A stretch of DNA of 64,000 bases from Kalmusia sp. IMI 367209 (GCA_027946365.1 JAPEUQ010000002.1:3844001-3908000); one strand, 5' to 3'; shown: positions 34,425 to 45,972, counted from the stretch's first letter. The notes: a model not told the origin generated them from the letters alone. Translations and numbers: made by a program.

Positions 34425-35665
34425 TCAATATGTTGAGTTGTGCTTACGCTCGCTCCTTTGCCGACCTTCCATATCAGATGCTCCTCGCCCGCGTCTATGC
34501 GAGGACGTGCGGTCTGCATGGTCACGATCTCGTTCCTTGCTTCGACTGTGACTTCGTTTGCGCTCATGGTGGCGTGACGACGAATGCTCGCGCCTTCGCT
34601 CCCGGCTCCGACTACGACTCCTATGTCGGTGCCTATATGTTGAAGACCGACCCTTGCTGCGGGCATCGCGATTCAGGCTCTCACCATCGTCGTCATCTTC
34701 AGCTCGCTTCTTTCTCTTCCCATGCCTTTCACGGCGTGACGATCTCTCCTGTGCAGCTCGGAGCTCCATTAATTCGCGATCCCGCTCTTCCGCCCACTTT
34801 CTCTTGTCGTCTTTCGACCTTTTAAGCTGGGCCTGGGCTCGTTGCATGAACGCGAATGGATCGTTCGACGTGATCCGGGACTGAGCCCTCTCCTTTCGTA
34901 GCGGGTCCTCGTTCCCCCATACATCCTTGCTCTCGAAGCCAAGATATCCATTTGACTTCTCGTCAGACTGATTGTCTGTATTGACCTTGCTACCACTGGA
35001 TGCATACCATGGCTGTTCTAGGCCGCTTCGTCCCGCCGCATTTGAGAAGCGCATCGTATATTGATCTTCTAACGCCCGCTCCTTCTTTCGCTTTTCCTTC
35101 TCAACCTCTTCATTCTTCTCGCGGTTCATTTGCTCCTTGACATCGACTGGGAACAGATTGATGTTGCCAGCATGGTCGGTAAGTGGAGCGTCACTGGTAG
35201 GCTTCCTTAACTTTACCAACCGAGCCTTGTCATCGTCGTCATCACCGTTACCGCCTCGAAAGGAAGCTGCAATACGTATGTCTCTCTCCGTATCATCTTC
35301 GCCGGCTAGCTTTCTCCTTTTCTTGTCGTGTCCATCCTTTCGGCCCACCCGCTTCCTCTCATCCTTGTGCGGATCCTCGTCCGGCAGCGGTGGCGGTGTC
35401 TGGCCTCGAAGTATAGCGGCTCGTCGTGCGGCATCGATCTCTTGCATGCGCTGGTCCTCGGCAGCTTCGCGGGCAGCAGCCGCGGCTTCGTCAGCCTTGA
35501 CGCGGGCGATGTTGTCGGCATTGTAGACATTCCACGACTGGTTCTGTCAGTAGATGCTATGCTATACGAGATGATGCGGGAAAGTACCTTCTTGCCAAGT
35601 AGATGGCTGGATATTTGTCAGTGCTGAGATACAAATGCGAGGCGAGGGTCAACTCACAGAGGCAT
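34425..35665 (-). CDS. cwc25: Pre-mRNA-splicing factor Cwc25
   Basis: Spliceosome component that in yeast acts at the first catalytic step, recruited after Prp2. Exons are 35665..35658 (8 nt), 35606..35588 (19 nt) and 35537..34425, introns 51 and 50 nt, 379 aa. The very short first exons rebuild the diagnostic N-terminus MPLHLLGKKSWNVYNADNIA, which is the conserved N-terminal CIR-type segment of this family; without them the frame would begin at an internal Met. The middle is charged with an internal LEQPWYASS segment and GNEDPLRKER, both typical. The C-terminus is Arg/Ser/His-rich (RS-like, HRHRSRSRSRERRREHSSSR). A weak final intron (donor GTAAGCAC after RQRSE) could give a different last 18 residues. 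Divergent from the 244-aa gene; the Prp6 gene lies 2.2 kb away. Confidence 0.92.
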
Positions 35666-36355
35666 CGTGATATTCTAACGAGCTGCAGCACAGCAACAGA
35701 AGAAAAGTCAAATGGTGACCGTTATCCCATCGTGATTAATGATAGCGAAAGCTGTTGGGAGCTTCCCCGCGCCAGTGCGGAGTGAAGGGACAGCAGGGAT
35801 GCATCGGCGGGAACGAGTCGAGCGTCCCGCGTTGGCGAGACGCTCTTGGACCGCTTCCCGGACCAAGCTCCATTTCAAGCTTTGGAGCTCAATGCACCAC
35901 CATGTTCCAGCCTCTCGCTATAAAGTGTGCGTCGCCGTCGCGTGCGACCTTCATATATCCATATTAATCCCATCGTTTCCCACGTGGTTTTGCGAGGAGC
36001 CATTGCCCACGCGCATCCAGTAAGAAGTGTATCACATCACCTCAGCTTGCCGACTCGGGTCTGCAAGATAAACGAAACGAGACGCTCAAAACCCAATTGT
36101 CATACCTCAACACGTGGACACCCGGTCCGTTTCGATCATGTACGACTTGCGTGCAAAGATCTGCTAGAAGAGCGTGTCACGCGCTATAAAAACAAATACT
36201 CTCCGCAACACACGCCCGCGCAGGAGCAATATACGCCCTCACTCAAGGCTGATTCTTCTCATCGACACCCCACTCTAGCAACAACTTGATACCCACCTCT
36301 TTGAACCAGACCCGTTTGTATATTTTCATACATTTTGAAGATAGTTTGAAGCAAG
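35666..36355. promoter_or_regulatory. Divergent promoter region, cwc25 and 244-aa gene
   Basis: 690 nt between two divergent starts, so both promoters lie here. The last 150 nt before the plus-strand gene are AC-rich leader-like sequence. No specific site recognised. Confidence 0.4.
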
Positions 36356-37139
36356 ATGCCGACCTGGCTCGTCCACGGCTTCCGCTGGCCTCGCGTCGCA
36401 ATTCGCATCCACATCATCCTCGAAAATCTCGAGGACTGTGCTGAAGGATGGCTCATGGCGCCTGCAACGACCGCCCAGCTTACCGCCAACTTCAAAAAGC
36501 AGTACCCGGAGCAGCTCGCGCACCTCTCCTCCTTGCGCTTTATCGAGCAATACGATCCCGATGACGAGTTCACGAAAGAACAACCGTACGCGTACGTCTG
36601 CGACCAGGTGCACGAAGTGAAGCTAGGCGTCGATGTGGATGAGGTGAGGGGCGTGGGCGTACAGAGCGACACGTGGACGGCGCTGGTCGAGTTGAGGGAT
36701 AAGGTTGCGCCTGGGGAGAAGGTTGGTTGGTTTGTGGTTGTCAATGGGGATGTGGAAAGGTGGGCGCCGCCATTAAGCGACGATGAGGATGACGAGGACA
36801 CGGAAACTGAGCTGAGTGTCAATGGCAATGGGGTTGGGGCCAGCCCAGTCAGTCCTTCAAGTCAGCGGAGTAGTCAGGCGAGGTCGGAGGAAGATGATGC
36901 TGGGGGAAAGAAGAAAGGGCTGAAAAAATGGCTTGGGAAGATGAAGAAATCGAGGAGGTAGGTGCACTTGGTGTATATCCGTGACAGCTGAACTGACTAT
37001 TCGCAGTATAAAGGATTTGAGATCTGATCTTCCTACCAGGAGTGCGACGACGTCTCCGCCTGTCCCGAGTATACCTCAGCCTCTTGCGAGCCCGACGAAG
37101 ACGAATGGGAAGGCACCTGCCTCGGCGGGCACTGCATAA
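36356..37139 (+). CDS. Conserved-looking fungal protein, unknown function
   Basis: Predicted 244-aa protein from exons 36356..36957 and 37007..37139; intron 49 nt (AG|GTAGGT to CGCAG). The N-terminal 140 residues look like a folded domain starting MPTWLVHGFRWPRVAIRIHI, with LEDCAEGWLMAPATT, SLRFIEQYDP and VHEVKLGVDVDEVRG, and ending ELRDKVAPGEKVGWFVVVNG and VERWAPP. This pattern is, to my memory, shared across Pezizomycotina but without assigned function. The C-terminal 90 residues are acidic, then Ser-rich, then Lys-rich (GKKKGLKKWLGKMKKSR), likely disordered. The unspliced stop lies two codons into the intron, and the splice adds about 43 residues of Ser/Pro-rich tail. No signal peptide or TM. 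Confidence 0.85.
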
Positions 37140-37854
37140 GAAACTCAGTTGTATCGACATGTCTAGGGCTTTTCGGCATATCATTGCTCATAATTTGTTG
37201 GCGTTCTGGTCTTGCTTCGGCAAATGTTATATGGTATCACGATGTAGTACGAATATATGAGGATTGGTCATGTGAGTAATGTTGCCAAGGTTGACTGAAT
37301 TGACTATCTTGTACATGAATGATCATGATTCATCGCTGCGTACAATGATCTATGTAATTAAGGAGGCCCGTCAGCGGTAGAGTGAGTGATTCGAGCATTC
37401 AACAGCACTTGTGAAAGTCGCGAGTGCCCTTAAGATTCTTAATTCGTGTGAAAACATCCTCGGATTTCAAGTTGGTAGGCATATGTATTATTCGAGAGCG
37501 TTTCGATGGGGGAAAGGTATCCGAGCAACGCGCAACAGAAAGCAAAACAAAGGATTATTTAAGTTTTCTCGAAATACTCACGAAAAGGTGTCATGTAGAA
37601 GTACAACATGAGAGCAGGAGAGCAGGAGAGCAGTTGAAGTGAGCAAGGGAGCAATGAAGCTATCCCAAAATAGATTAGTAGATTTTGTAACACGTGACTA
37701 TGTAGACGGAGCTTGTCGCCTACGACTTTCTTCTACTCCTACATACTCACCTCCACATTCTCTTGACACGGATGTTCCCCACGCCACAGGCTCTACCAAA
37801 ATAATTTGCGACCCTTCCAGGCCTTTCAACTTTGGGTCCAAACGGTAGCCCACC
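37140..37854. other. Intergenic before prp6, with a short GAGCAGGA repeat
   Basis: Spacer and prp6 promoter. A short purine repeat (GAGCAGGA units) lies at about 37611-37632. Nothing else recognised. Confidence 0.4.
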
Positions 37855-40779
37855 ATGAGCGGCCGACGAGACTTCCTGTCGATGCCCGCGCCCGAGAACT
37901 ATGTTGCAGGTCTCGGGCGTGGCGCGACGGGCTTCACGACACGAAGCGACCTGGGGCCTGCGCGCGAGGGCCCCTCAGAGGAGCAAATGAAGGAGATGCT
38001 GGCCAAGCGCGCAGCGTCATTAGGTCAAGCAGCTCCGTCAGCCTATGGAGTAGTCGAGAAGAAGCCTGAGGAAGATGAGGACGAGGAGCGATTTCAAGAC
38101 CCCGATAATGAAGTAGGCCTATTTTCGAGTGGTATGAACTACGACAAAGACGACGACGAGGCAGACAGGATATACCAGGATGTGGACGAAAAGATGGATA
38201 AGCGACGGCGCGCAAGAAGGTTAGTATCTCCCTTTCATTGTTTCCCCAGCCCCTGCCCTTTCCCCAGTATATTTAAGTCGTTGAAGTATTCATCGTTGTT
38301 TTTGCGACGAACAGATACCGACCCATGTCCGACGTCTAGGGAAGCTCGCGAGAAGAAAGAACGCGACGATTACGAGAAGAACAACCCGAAAATCCAGCTA
38401 CAATTTGCCGACCTAAAACGCGCACTCGGTGGTGTGTCAGAAGAAGAATGGGCAGCGTTACCCGAGGTGGGCGACATGACGGGCAAGGCGAAGCGTGCGC
38501 GAGAGGCACGTATGGCGAATGCGCGATCCTACGCGGTGCCCGACAGCGTTATTCAGGCTGCACATTCCGGCGGCGAACTTCAGACATCTATATCGACCGA
38601 TGACAACGGCGGTACCATTACAAATTTTGCGTCTATCGGTGCGGCGCAGAAGTCCGCGCTTCAAGTGCGACTCGATTCTGCGGCGAATTCGGGTGCAAGC
38701 ACCAATGGTACACAGACGGCTGCTACCTCTGGCACAGCGACATCGGTCGATCCGCGCGGCTATATCACAGCTTTGGACAAAAAGCAGGCTATGGGAGAGG
38801 ATGTGCCGGTGGAAGATATCAATCGCGCGCGCGTGCTGCTTGAGTCTGCCGTGAAGACGAACGTACACAACGGACCTGGTTATGTCGCTCTGTCTCGATT
38901 GGAGGAAGTTGCAGGGAAGATTCACACCGCGAAAAAGATCATACAGAAAGGATGTGAGATGTGTCCGAAGTCTATAGTCGTTTGGGAGGAAGCTATCCGT
39001 CTCAATCGAGAGAATCTGCACAACGCGAAGGTCATCGCTGCTTCAGGGATCAAGTTGAACCCGAAAGCGATCAAGCTGTGGATGGCTGCCATTGATCTCG
39101 AACAGACTCCGGCTGCACGTAAAAAGGTCACCCGACAGGCTTTGGACCACAACCCACAATCTGTTGAATTGTGGAAGATACTGATCAACGACACTGAAGA
39201 CATCGAGAGCGTTAAGCTTCTCTTCGCTAAGGCTACTGATACTGTTAAGTTGTCAGAGGAGCTATGGGTTTCATATGCGCGCGTAAGCGGCCCCGAAGAG
39301 GCTCAACAGATTTTGAACGCTGCTCGCAAAGCTATACCTACAAGTTGGGCTATCTGGATACATGCCTGTCGCCTACAGGAAGAGCTGGGAAAGGTCAACT
39401 TATGCGAAAAGATCATGGAACGTGCCGTCAAAGCACTGATCAAAGAGAATGCCATGCCCAGCAGAGAAGACTGGATCACGCAAGCTGAGGTATGCGAAGA
39501 AGAAGGCGATAAAGTCACTGCCGGCGCTATCATCAAAGCAACGATTGGGTGGAAGCTCGATGAGGATGATGATCGGAGGGACGTCTGGTTGGAGGATGCA
39601 AAGAGCACATCAGCCCGAGGACGACACGAGACAGCTAGGTCAATCCTTTCAAATGCCGTCTCCAAGTTCCCAAACAGTACTACCGTATGGCATGCGTATG
39701 CCGATCTCGAGAAGCACCATGGTTCTACCGAAGCACTGCTCCAGGTTCTTGAGCGTGCTGTTAACGCTTGCCCGAACTCAGAATCATTATGGCTCCTATA
39801 TGCACGCGAGAAATGGCAAGCTGGTGACGCGGAAGGTGCTCGAGCGGTGCTTGGTAGAAGTTTCGAGCAATTGCCTGGCAACGAGAACCTCTACACTCGT
39901 GCCGTCGACTTCGAAATTGATGCCGAGAACTACGAACAAGCCCGCACCTTCCTCCAAATTGCACGAGAAACTTCCGCAACAGATCGTATCTTCATGAAAT
40001 CTGCTGTGCTGGAGCGTCAGCTTGGCTCCTACGAGGCCGCCATCGATATCTGTAATCAGGGCCTGCAGACTTGGCCCGCAGCCTGGAAACTGCACGCTAT
40101 CAAAGGCCAAATCTATGAGTCACTCTCCAAGCTAAAGGAAGCCCAGGAAACATACTCCATCGGCACACGCGCATCTCCTAAATCCCCAACCCTCTACATC
40201 CTCCTCGCGCGCATCCAAGAAAAAACCGGCGCCATCGTAAAAGCCCGCTCTACACTCGACCGTGGCCGCCAACAAAATCCCAAAACAGACACCCTCCTCG
40301 TTGAGGCCGTCCGCCTCGAGCGCCGGCATTCGAACATCCCCGCTGCCCAGAAAATAATGGCCGCCGCCCTCCAAGAATGCCCCACCTCAGGCCTCCTCTG
40401 GGCCGAAAAAATAATGCACCTCGAATCCCGCACGCAACGCAAGCCGCGCGCTCTTGAAGCCATCAAGAAAGTCGAAAAGGATCCGCAGCTATTCATCGTG
40501 GTGGCGCGCATTTTCTGGGCCGAGCGCAGGCTAGACAAGGCGGCGACGTGGTTTACCAAAGCGGTGGTGCTAGATCCGGATTTCGGCGACGGGTGGGTTT
40601 GGTATTACAAATTCTTAGAGCAACATGGGACGAGCGAGAAGATAGCGGAAGTGGTGGAGAGGTGTGTGGGCAGTGAGCCGAGGCACGGGGAGGTGTGGCA
40701 GGGGGTAAAGAAGGATTCGAGAAATTTTAGAAAAGGGGTTGATGAGGTGCTGAAGATTGCGGCGGCGGCAGTGGAATAG
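37855..40779 (+). CDS. prp6: Pre-mRNA-splicing factor Prp6/Prp1 (U4/U6.U5 tri-snRNP)
   Basis: Core tri-snRNP protein that bridges U5 with U4/U6. The model uses exons 37855..38219 and 38340..40779, giving 934 aa, the normal family length. The N-terminus (RDFLSMPAPENYVAGLGRGA, then GFTTRSDLGPAREGP) is the PRP1_N domain. The remainder is a long array of HAT/TPR helical repeats from about residue 250 (ARVLLESAVKTNVHNGPGYV) to the C-terminus, with repeats such as LWLLYAREKWQAGDAEGAR. The 120-nt intron (38220..38339; AG|GTTAGT to GTCTAG) is a multiple of three and has no in-frame stop, so an unspliced message would also be translatable with 40 extra residues inside the conserved basic linker. The spliced form restores RRRARREAREKKERDD, the expected sequence. 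Confidence 0.95.
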   Translation: MSGRRDFLSMPAPENYVAGLGRGATGFTTRSDLGPAREGPSEEQMKEMLAKRAASLGQAAPSAYGVVEKKPEEDEDEERFQDPDNEVGLFSSGMNYDKDDDEADRIYQDVDEKMDKRRRARRLVSPFHCFPSPCPFPSIFKSLKYSSLFLRRTDTDPCPTSREAREKKERDDYEKNNPKIQLQFADLKRALGGVSEEEWAALPEVGDMTGKAKRAREARMANARSYAVPDSVIQAAHSGGELQTSISTDDNGGTITNFASIGAAQKSALQVRLDSAANSGASTNGTQTAATSGTATSVDPRGYITALDKKQAMGEDVPVEDINRARVLLESAVKTNVHNGPGYVALSRLEEVAGKIHTAKKIIQKGCEMCPKSIVVWEEAIRLNRENLHNAKVIAASGIKLNPKAIKLWMAAIDLEQTPAARKKVTRQALDHNPQSVELWKILINDTEDIESVKLLFAKATDTVKLSEELWVSYARVSGPEEAQQILNAARKAIPTSWAIWIHACRLQEELGKVNLCEKIMERAVKALIKENAMPSREDWITQAEVCEEEGDKVTAGAIIKATIGWKLDEDDDRRDVWLEDAKSTSARGRHETARSILSNAVSKFPNSTTVWHAYADLEKHHGSTEALLQVLERAVNACPNSESLWLLYAREKWQAGDAEGARAVLGRSFEQLPGNENLYTRAVDFEIDAENYEQARTFLQIARETSATDRIFMKSAVLERQLGSYEAAIDICNQGLQTWPAAWKLHAIKGQIYESLSKLKEAQETYSIGTRASPKSPTLYILLARIQEKTGAIVKARSTLDRGRQQNPKTDTLLVEAVRLERRHSNIPAAQKIMAAALQECPTSGLLWAEKIMHLESRTQRKPRALEAIKKVEKDPQLFIVVARIFWAERRLDKAATWFTKAVVLDPDFGDGWVWYYKFLEQHGTSEKIAEVVERCVGSEPRHGEVWQGVKKDSRNFRKGVDEVLKIAAAAVE

Positions 40780-41229
40780 GTGGGAGGGATGCTGGGGGGG
40801 TGTATTGTAGGAAAGGTTTAACTTTGAACAGTGCGGGATTTGGCACGTTCTATTTGGGTCACGAAGGTTTTTACCGGGCCATGTAACAAGGTTGCGAGCG
40901 TGGTTTTCATTGGTGCATCTCGGAGGTGTAATATGTAATCAATACTCCTAAACATTGTTTTCTATATCATTACGTGATGTCTGTTCACTCTGGATGAGTC
41001 CCAAACAAATTGTAGCACTTAGGGGATGCAGTGGGTTAATAGGCATCTGAGCAGTGCATTACAGAAGCAAAGTCACCAAAAATTGCTGCATCATAGACTC
41101 GCGATTTAGGACTGTCATTGAGGATAGTTCCACCGCCTACAAATCTCATATATGCTATAAACTACCTCAGTCTTACTCAAAGCGAGTTTCAATGGAAGGA
41201 ACCAACAGCATGGAGTCTATCTGTGGGCC
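40780..41229. other. Convergent 3' spacer
   Basis: Region between the ends of prp6 (+) and the second HET gene (-). AT-leaning, no gene seen. Confidence 0.4.
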
Positions 41230-43246
41230 TCAAGTAAAGCGTAAGAATTCCCACCGAAGCCCAGGAAGATCCCATAACTCTCCATTCATTAGTCCTTGAA
41301 CATAACAGGCTCCTATAATTTCCCACTGGTCATTCTGCTGTCTAAGAACGAGAGGTATTCTCATCCCTTGAAAAACGCAAACCTTATCTCCGATTCGAGT
41401 ACGGAAAGGAACCCAACCAATTCTACCATGTTGCGATACAAAAAAGTGCCTTGCGTATCGAACTCTTCGTTCGGCATCCTCAAAAGGCTTAGCCAGTCTT
41501 GTGAGAATCCTCTCGTGGATGGCAGAGGTCAAAGGGTCGACCCTCCAATGTCTTGCCATCTGTAACTTTTTCCAAAGATACCAATATCCGAATGCGATGC
41601 CTAAATCGTTGCCTGGCCTCTTGTTCGGTAAATCGTAATCGAATCGCGGGCCACGATCATATACAAGGGCTCGCCAAAACGTATCGAAAGATTGTCCATC
41701 ATCAATGTTTCCGCGAGCGTCAAGTGATGGATCCGCCAACAGCCTGATTTCTGAAAGCCAATGGATCATTTCGGTCTCGTGCTTAGAGACTGCTTCCAGT
41801 GCAATCTTGTGGAAGTCGATACGCTCTGTTACTTTCGGATCCGCCCGTAGGAAGTTCGGCCTGTTCCTGGCGATGATCTTTACACAATCAAAAATAGCTC
41901 CTTCAATCTCTATTTCCTAGTGCCGATGAATAAACAAAAGAATTATTTGGAATGACGTTGAATAAGCTTACATTTGGTATAGAGACCTGCCAGTAATTTG
42001 TACGCGGGCCTGGAATTTCTCGAAATTGTTCGCTGATGCGGACCCTTGGCCATGGCACGTTCCTCCACTCTCGTAAGTACAAGCTGTTATAGAATCCAGT
42101 CATCAGCAGGCCAGGACTGTGAGGCGACACTAAGTCGGGAACCCATGAAGGTATACCTAACGCATTGTTCTGAGGATTCGCATGGAACGCTAACCATTCT
42201 ATGGGGAGTCTATGTTCCCTTGGATTTGTCTGTAGAATTAGCACCTCGGTACCGTCTTCCTTAAGATGATAATTTGGTATTCCAAGCAAGGTCATTTTGC
42301 CAACAAGACAAGCAATATCCCTGAATGTTTTTTGGTAATTAACGAATGCGTCTGCAAGGCCAGACGACACACCAGCAAGCGCAAAGAATCGGTCCCGGGA
42401 GTCTGTAGCTCTCATACCAAGGTACCTTGATAATGTGTCGTATATTGGAAGGGAACCCTTCTTTCTGGTTTCATAGTAGCCCTCTGCAATGTTGCGAGCC
42501 ATAAGGGCGGAAGCCTGTGGACTGCCCATAAATATATCGTAATTCTCATAAAGGTTTTGACGTCGCCCAATCAACATAGCCGACCAGAGCACTACATCAG
42601 TGCTCAAGTCCAAGGATCCTTTCCACATCACAGATCTCTGGGCTTTTAGAAGTTCCTGAATTACCCAAACTCGGCTGAACCATGGGTTGCTAAGGATGTT
42701 GAATAGTGCATTCCACGTAGAATTGAACCAAGGTTCGGGTAATCCGCTAGATTTGCAATCAAAATCGTGAAAATCGTAGGCACCAGCGCCTGGATCATAT
42801 TGATTCCCGTGGCACTTTTTGTACAGGGTGTCCATGAGGGATAACCCCTCAAGATCTGTAGGCTGTTGCTTCCCCAACCAAATGATGACTCGGTTTGCTT
42901 TCGCATAAATGTTTGACATCAATCGCACCTGATGAGTTTTCTCCTCAAGGTCGTCTTGATTGATACAGATCTGATCAGCCCACAGTAATCCCAAGGACCC
43001 GCGTCGTCGCCGCTCCAGGAGAAAAGAATGAAGGTTTGCTCCAATCTCAATCCGTTGACGGTTGCATCTGATTTGAACTTTTTCTTTTTGGGATCCCCAT
43101 ACATACGAAAGTGCTTCGAAGGCTGTATCATCAAGGCTTCTTTCTACGAGTTTGATTGACAATACACTTAGCTCCGAATTTTGTATTACCTTCAAAAGTC
43201 GGAATTTCCTGCCTTGCAGCGTTTGGTCATACATAAAGACGCTCAT
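41230..43246 (-). CDS. HET-domain protein 2
   Basis: Second heterokaryon-incompatibility domain protein, unrelated in detail to the one at 26548-28800. Exons are 43246..41972 and 41916..41230 with a 55-nt intron (GTAAGC to CACTAG), 653 aa. HET blocks: FEALSYVWGSQKE, LLWADQICINQDDLEEK, YAKANRVIIWLG, then NPWFSRVWVIQE and ATDSRDRFFALAGVSSG. The start chosen is MSVFMYDQTLQGRKFRLLKV, the usual distance before the HET core; an in-frame Met at 43315 would add 23 residues. The C-terminal part carries GIPSWVPDL and ends in the standard HET-protein tail with FVSQHGRIGWVP and CYVQGLMNGELWDLPGLRW. No stops or frame breaks were found. It borders a decaying region. Confidence 0.92.
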
Positions 43247-44897
43247 CCTCGAACATAATCCGATATGATTGCAAAAAGGAATATAGAAAAGAACCTCAGA
43301 ATGTCCCGACTTCAAATCAATAATAACCTGGTTGTTTTCTGATGCAGAAGATTCGACCCGGTGATCCAGGCGGCAAGTTTTACAGGGAAGCCGCGCGCCA
43401 ATAGCGGCCCCTCGAAGTACGAGGTCCCCGCATTACACCTTCACCGGTCAGAACATCCTGAAGGCGCACTCAACAATATAGAGCCTTTGCGAAAACTTGT
43501 AGCGAAAAATTAAAACCATCACAGTTGTATAAGTACGAGTTAACTGGATCCTCGCTAAGGTCACTGGAAAGGCGGAGACAGCCCTGTTTTCACTATAACT
43601 ATTTTCGATGATTTAAAGGTATAACGTCAAGGTGAGCACCTTATCTTAACATCGCGCCGTGTAATAGAGAGAATCAGACTTCTGAAAATAGAAACAGAAT
43701 ACGTCATGGAATCATTCTTTTGGAATTTTCCCGAGACAGCATTTATCGCGCGCTCTCTAAATGGGCAACGACACGCCACGTAAATGTGCAGGTTGTAGTG
43801 ACTCGCTAAATACATCTAGGTGACCATGAATCTCACCGGAATCCTGTTCTTGAGGTTGTTTGGAGTGAAGCGCAGTTGAATCCCTCTGTCGTCACAGGAA
43901 GTGATGGTTGGTCGTCCTATATCTTACCATTCAACGAAATTTGTTTGTGGTTGTAAGTGTAATATACATGACAAGGTTTTCAGTTTAAATAGTGTTCTAT
44001 ATATAATCACATGATCCTAGGCTTCCCGTTGGGTTCCGACTCTGGAATAACAAGTATATCTAGTTACTTTGGCGTGCCTCATCACTTCGTACAATCCAAA
44101 TCTTTATTAATCTAGTATCCGTGACTCGAGGTAGGCTCTGGAGGCCCGATTCTTTCTTTGACAGTCTCAGTAACTTTGAAGTTGATCACTGCAACAATTC
44201 ACATCCATTCTCATAAGCTGTCCCCGCGCCCCCACCCATCTGTATCTGAACAGTCATCACCCACAACCTCTCGTCATCAAAATTGCCCCCTATTACCGCG
44301 TCATAGTTCCGATTGTGCCTATCCTCTGACACTAAAGTCAGCATCAACATCGGTGTCATACTAGGCGCACTTCTCTCGGCATTTAGCTTGGCTTTTCGAT
44401 TGCTTGAACACTCGAAGTTGTCAATGTATAAGATTTGCGAAGAAGGAAAGCCCAAAGAATTGTTGATGGTAGAAATTATGTATTAAAAATTTGACAGAGT
44501 TGCCATGGAAGGCTAGAGATAGGCCTAATTTGATCTAGCGTCAGTGGCGAATGCAGTAATATATTTGTTGATATAGATAGCGACAAAGCACTAGTTGCTT
44601 TTGAAAACTCATATGATGTTGAAATAATTTGACAGCCCGTGCAGAAGCTTGCGTGGGGCCGAGGACGTCAACCATGGGCGTGGAACTTAGTCTGTCAGTC
44701 GAGCACGCGCTCATCTTTTTTGCATTCGCATCGAGCAGCTTCAATATTATATCTCCGTCGCAAAGACCGCGGCGTAATCTTGTTGCACACAAGTCAACCA
44801 TGTCAAAATCTAAGCGTGAATCTTCAATATTAATAGACTATGTCCTCGTTCCAATAGTGGTACCACCTCTATTATACGACAGACGTCTATTTTTAAA
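43247..44897. other. Intergenic, about 1.65 kb, AT-leaning
   Basis: No gene supported. Short frames such as 44186-44455 (minus) show no recognisable domain. Confidence 0.4.
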
Positions 44898-45355
44898 CTA
44901 TACGCTCTTCTCATATGGCGTAGCCAGCCCCGGTGCGAAGTTTGGTTCTCCCGCCGCTTCAAAAGTGCCGTTGGGAAGCCTGCGCAGGGCATGTAAGTCC
45001 GCCCCACGTCCAGCATCATTGTTGTACCCATAGTCGAGTTCTAGCTCGTTTGGGACTAGATGATCGCGAAATCTAGGAGTGTCGAGCGCAGAATAAAGGT
45101 TCATTCGGCGATCCAAAATATTCCAGAGACCTTGAATGATAGCCGTGATGATGTGCGACCCTCCTGCGCCCCCTAGGACACAGTAAAGCGTGCGGTTTGA
45201 TAGGAATCCGACGATGACCGGAGCCATAGATGCGAGAGGTCTCTTTCCCGGTCGTACAAAGTTTGCGGGTGATGGCATATAGCCAAACGCGTTGGAGGTG
45301 CCAGGAATCGAAAAGTCGTTCATTTCGATGTTCATGATGATTCCAGTTCCAGGCA
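44898..45355 (-). pseudogene. Gamma-glutamyltransferase C-terminal fragment
   Basis: An intact frame of about 150 residues matching only the C-terminal end of a gamma-glutamyltranspeptidase (glutathione hydrolase): TGIIMNIEMNDFSIPG, SNAFGYMPSPANFVRPGKRP, the oxyanion loop GGAGGSHIITAIIQ, then LDTPRFRDHL and a normal C-terminus. Everything upstream, including the autoprocessing Thr nucleophile and the whole large subunit, is missing: homology stops at VPGTG (about 45355), after which the minus strand continues in unrelated sequence antisense to a glutamine-synthetase-like fragment. No start codon, no signal peptide. It cannot be an active enzyme. A residual promoter-less transcript is possible. 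Confidence 0.85.
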
Positions 45356-45357
45356 CC

Positions 45358-45972
45358 GCAAGTCCCGAGCCATCTGGTCTCCACTTACACCTTTCAGTCC
45401 ACCGAGCAGACCCATCGAATCGTCCAGACCTGAACATGCCCATAGAACAGAGCATGACCGACATGTTTCTCGCTGGTATTCTGCATTGCCTCCCAGCCCT
45501 TTGCGCCATCAGTATGCCCAGCTCGCAGAGCTACTTGCGTGGTGCTAATAAAGATACTATGGAAGAGTACGTTGCATGGGGCCGAGAGAACGAATTCGTT
45601 CCCCTGAACGAGGTTGCTCAAGGATACTGGGGGGTACGATCCATGGACTATACCGCAAACTTGTATCTGGTTGTTGCCTCCTACATTGGTGCTGGCATGC
45701 TCGGGATAGAGCGAGCCGAAACGCTACCGTCCAAAGATCCCGGCCTGATAGTTGAGAGACTGTCTACACAAGATCGAGTATCGTTAGGGATAACTAAACA
45801 TCTACCGAAGTCCTTGGAAGAGGCCCTGCGAGAGCTGGACGGCAAGTCAACTGACATGCAAGACATATTGGGACCTGAATTGGTGAAGTTATACCAAGAG
45901 GTTAAACACCATGAGACTGAAAGCAGTAAAACTTGGGGAAATGAGAAGAGACTATACATGCTTCATTTCTAA
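45358..45972 (+). pseudogene. Glutamine-synthetase/FluG-like C-terminal fragment
   Basis: An open frame of about 200 residues matching the C-terminal half of a glutamine-synthetase-type catalytic domain, closest by eye to the FluG-like fungal group: PSGLHLHLSVH, FLAGILHCLPALCAISMPS, SQSYLRG, YTANLYLVVASYIGAGMLGI, ITKHLPKSLEEALREL, ILGPELVKLYQEVKHHE and a natural stop. The N-terminal beta-grasp domain and the first metal/ATP-binding motifs are absent because the sequence upstream of about 45358 is the gamma-glutamyltransferase fragment on the other strand. No proper start; a Met at 45292 would read antisense GGT first. Degraded copy, non-functional as an enzyme. Confidence 0.82.

Noticed and set aside
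44186..44455. 89-aa minus frame as an upstream piece of the GGT fragment
   Set aside because: It lies downstream of the GGT stop and has no similarity to that family.
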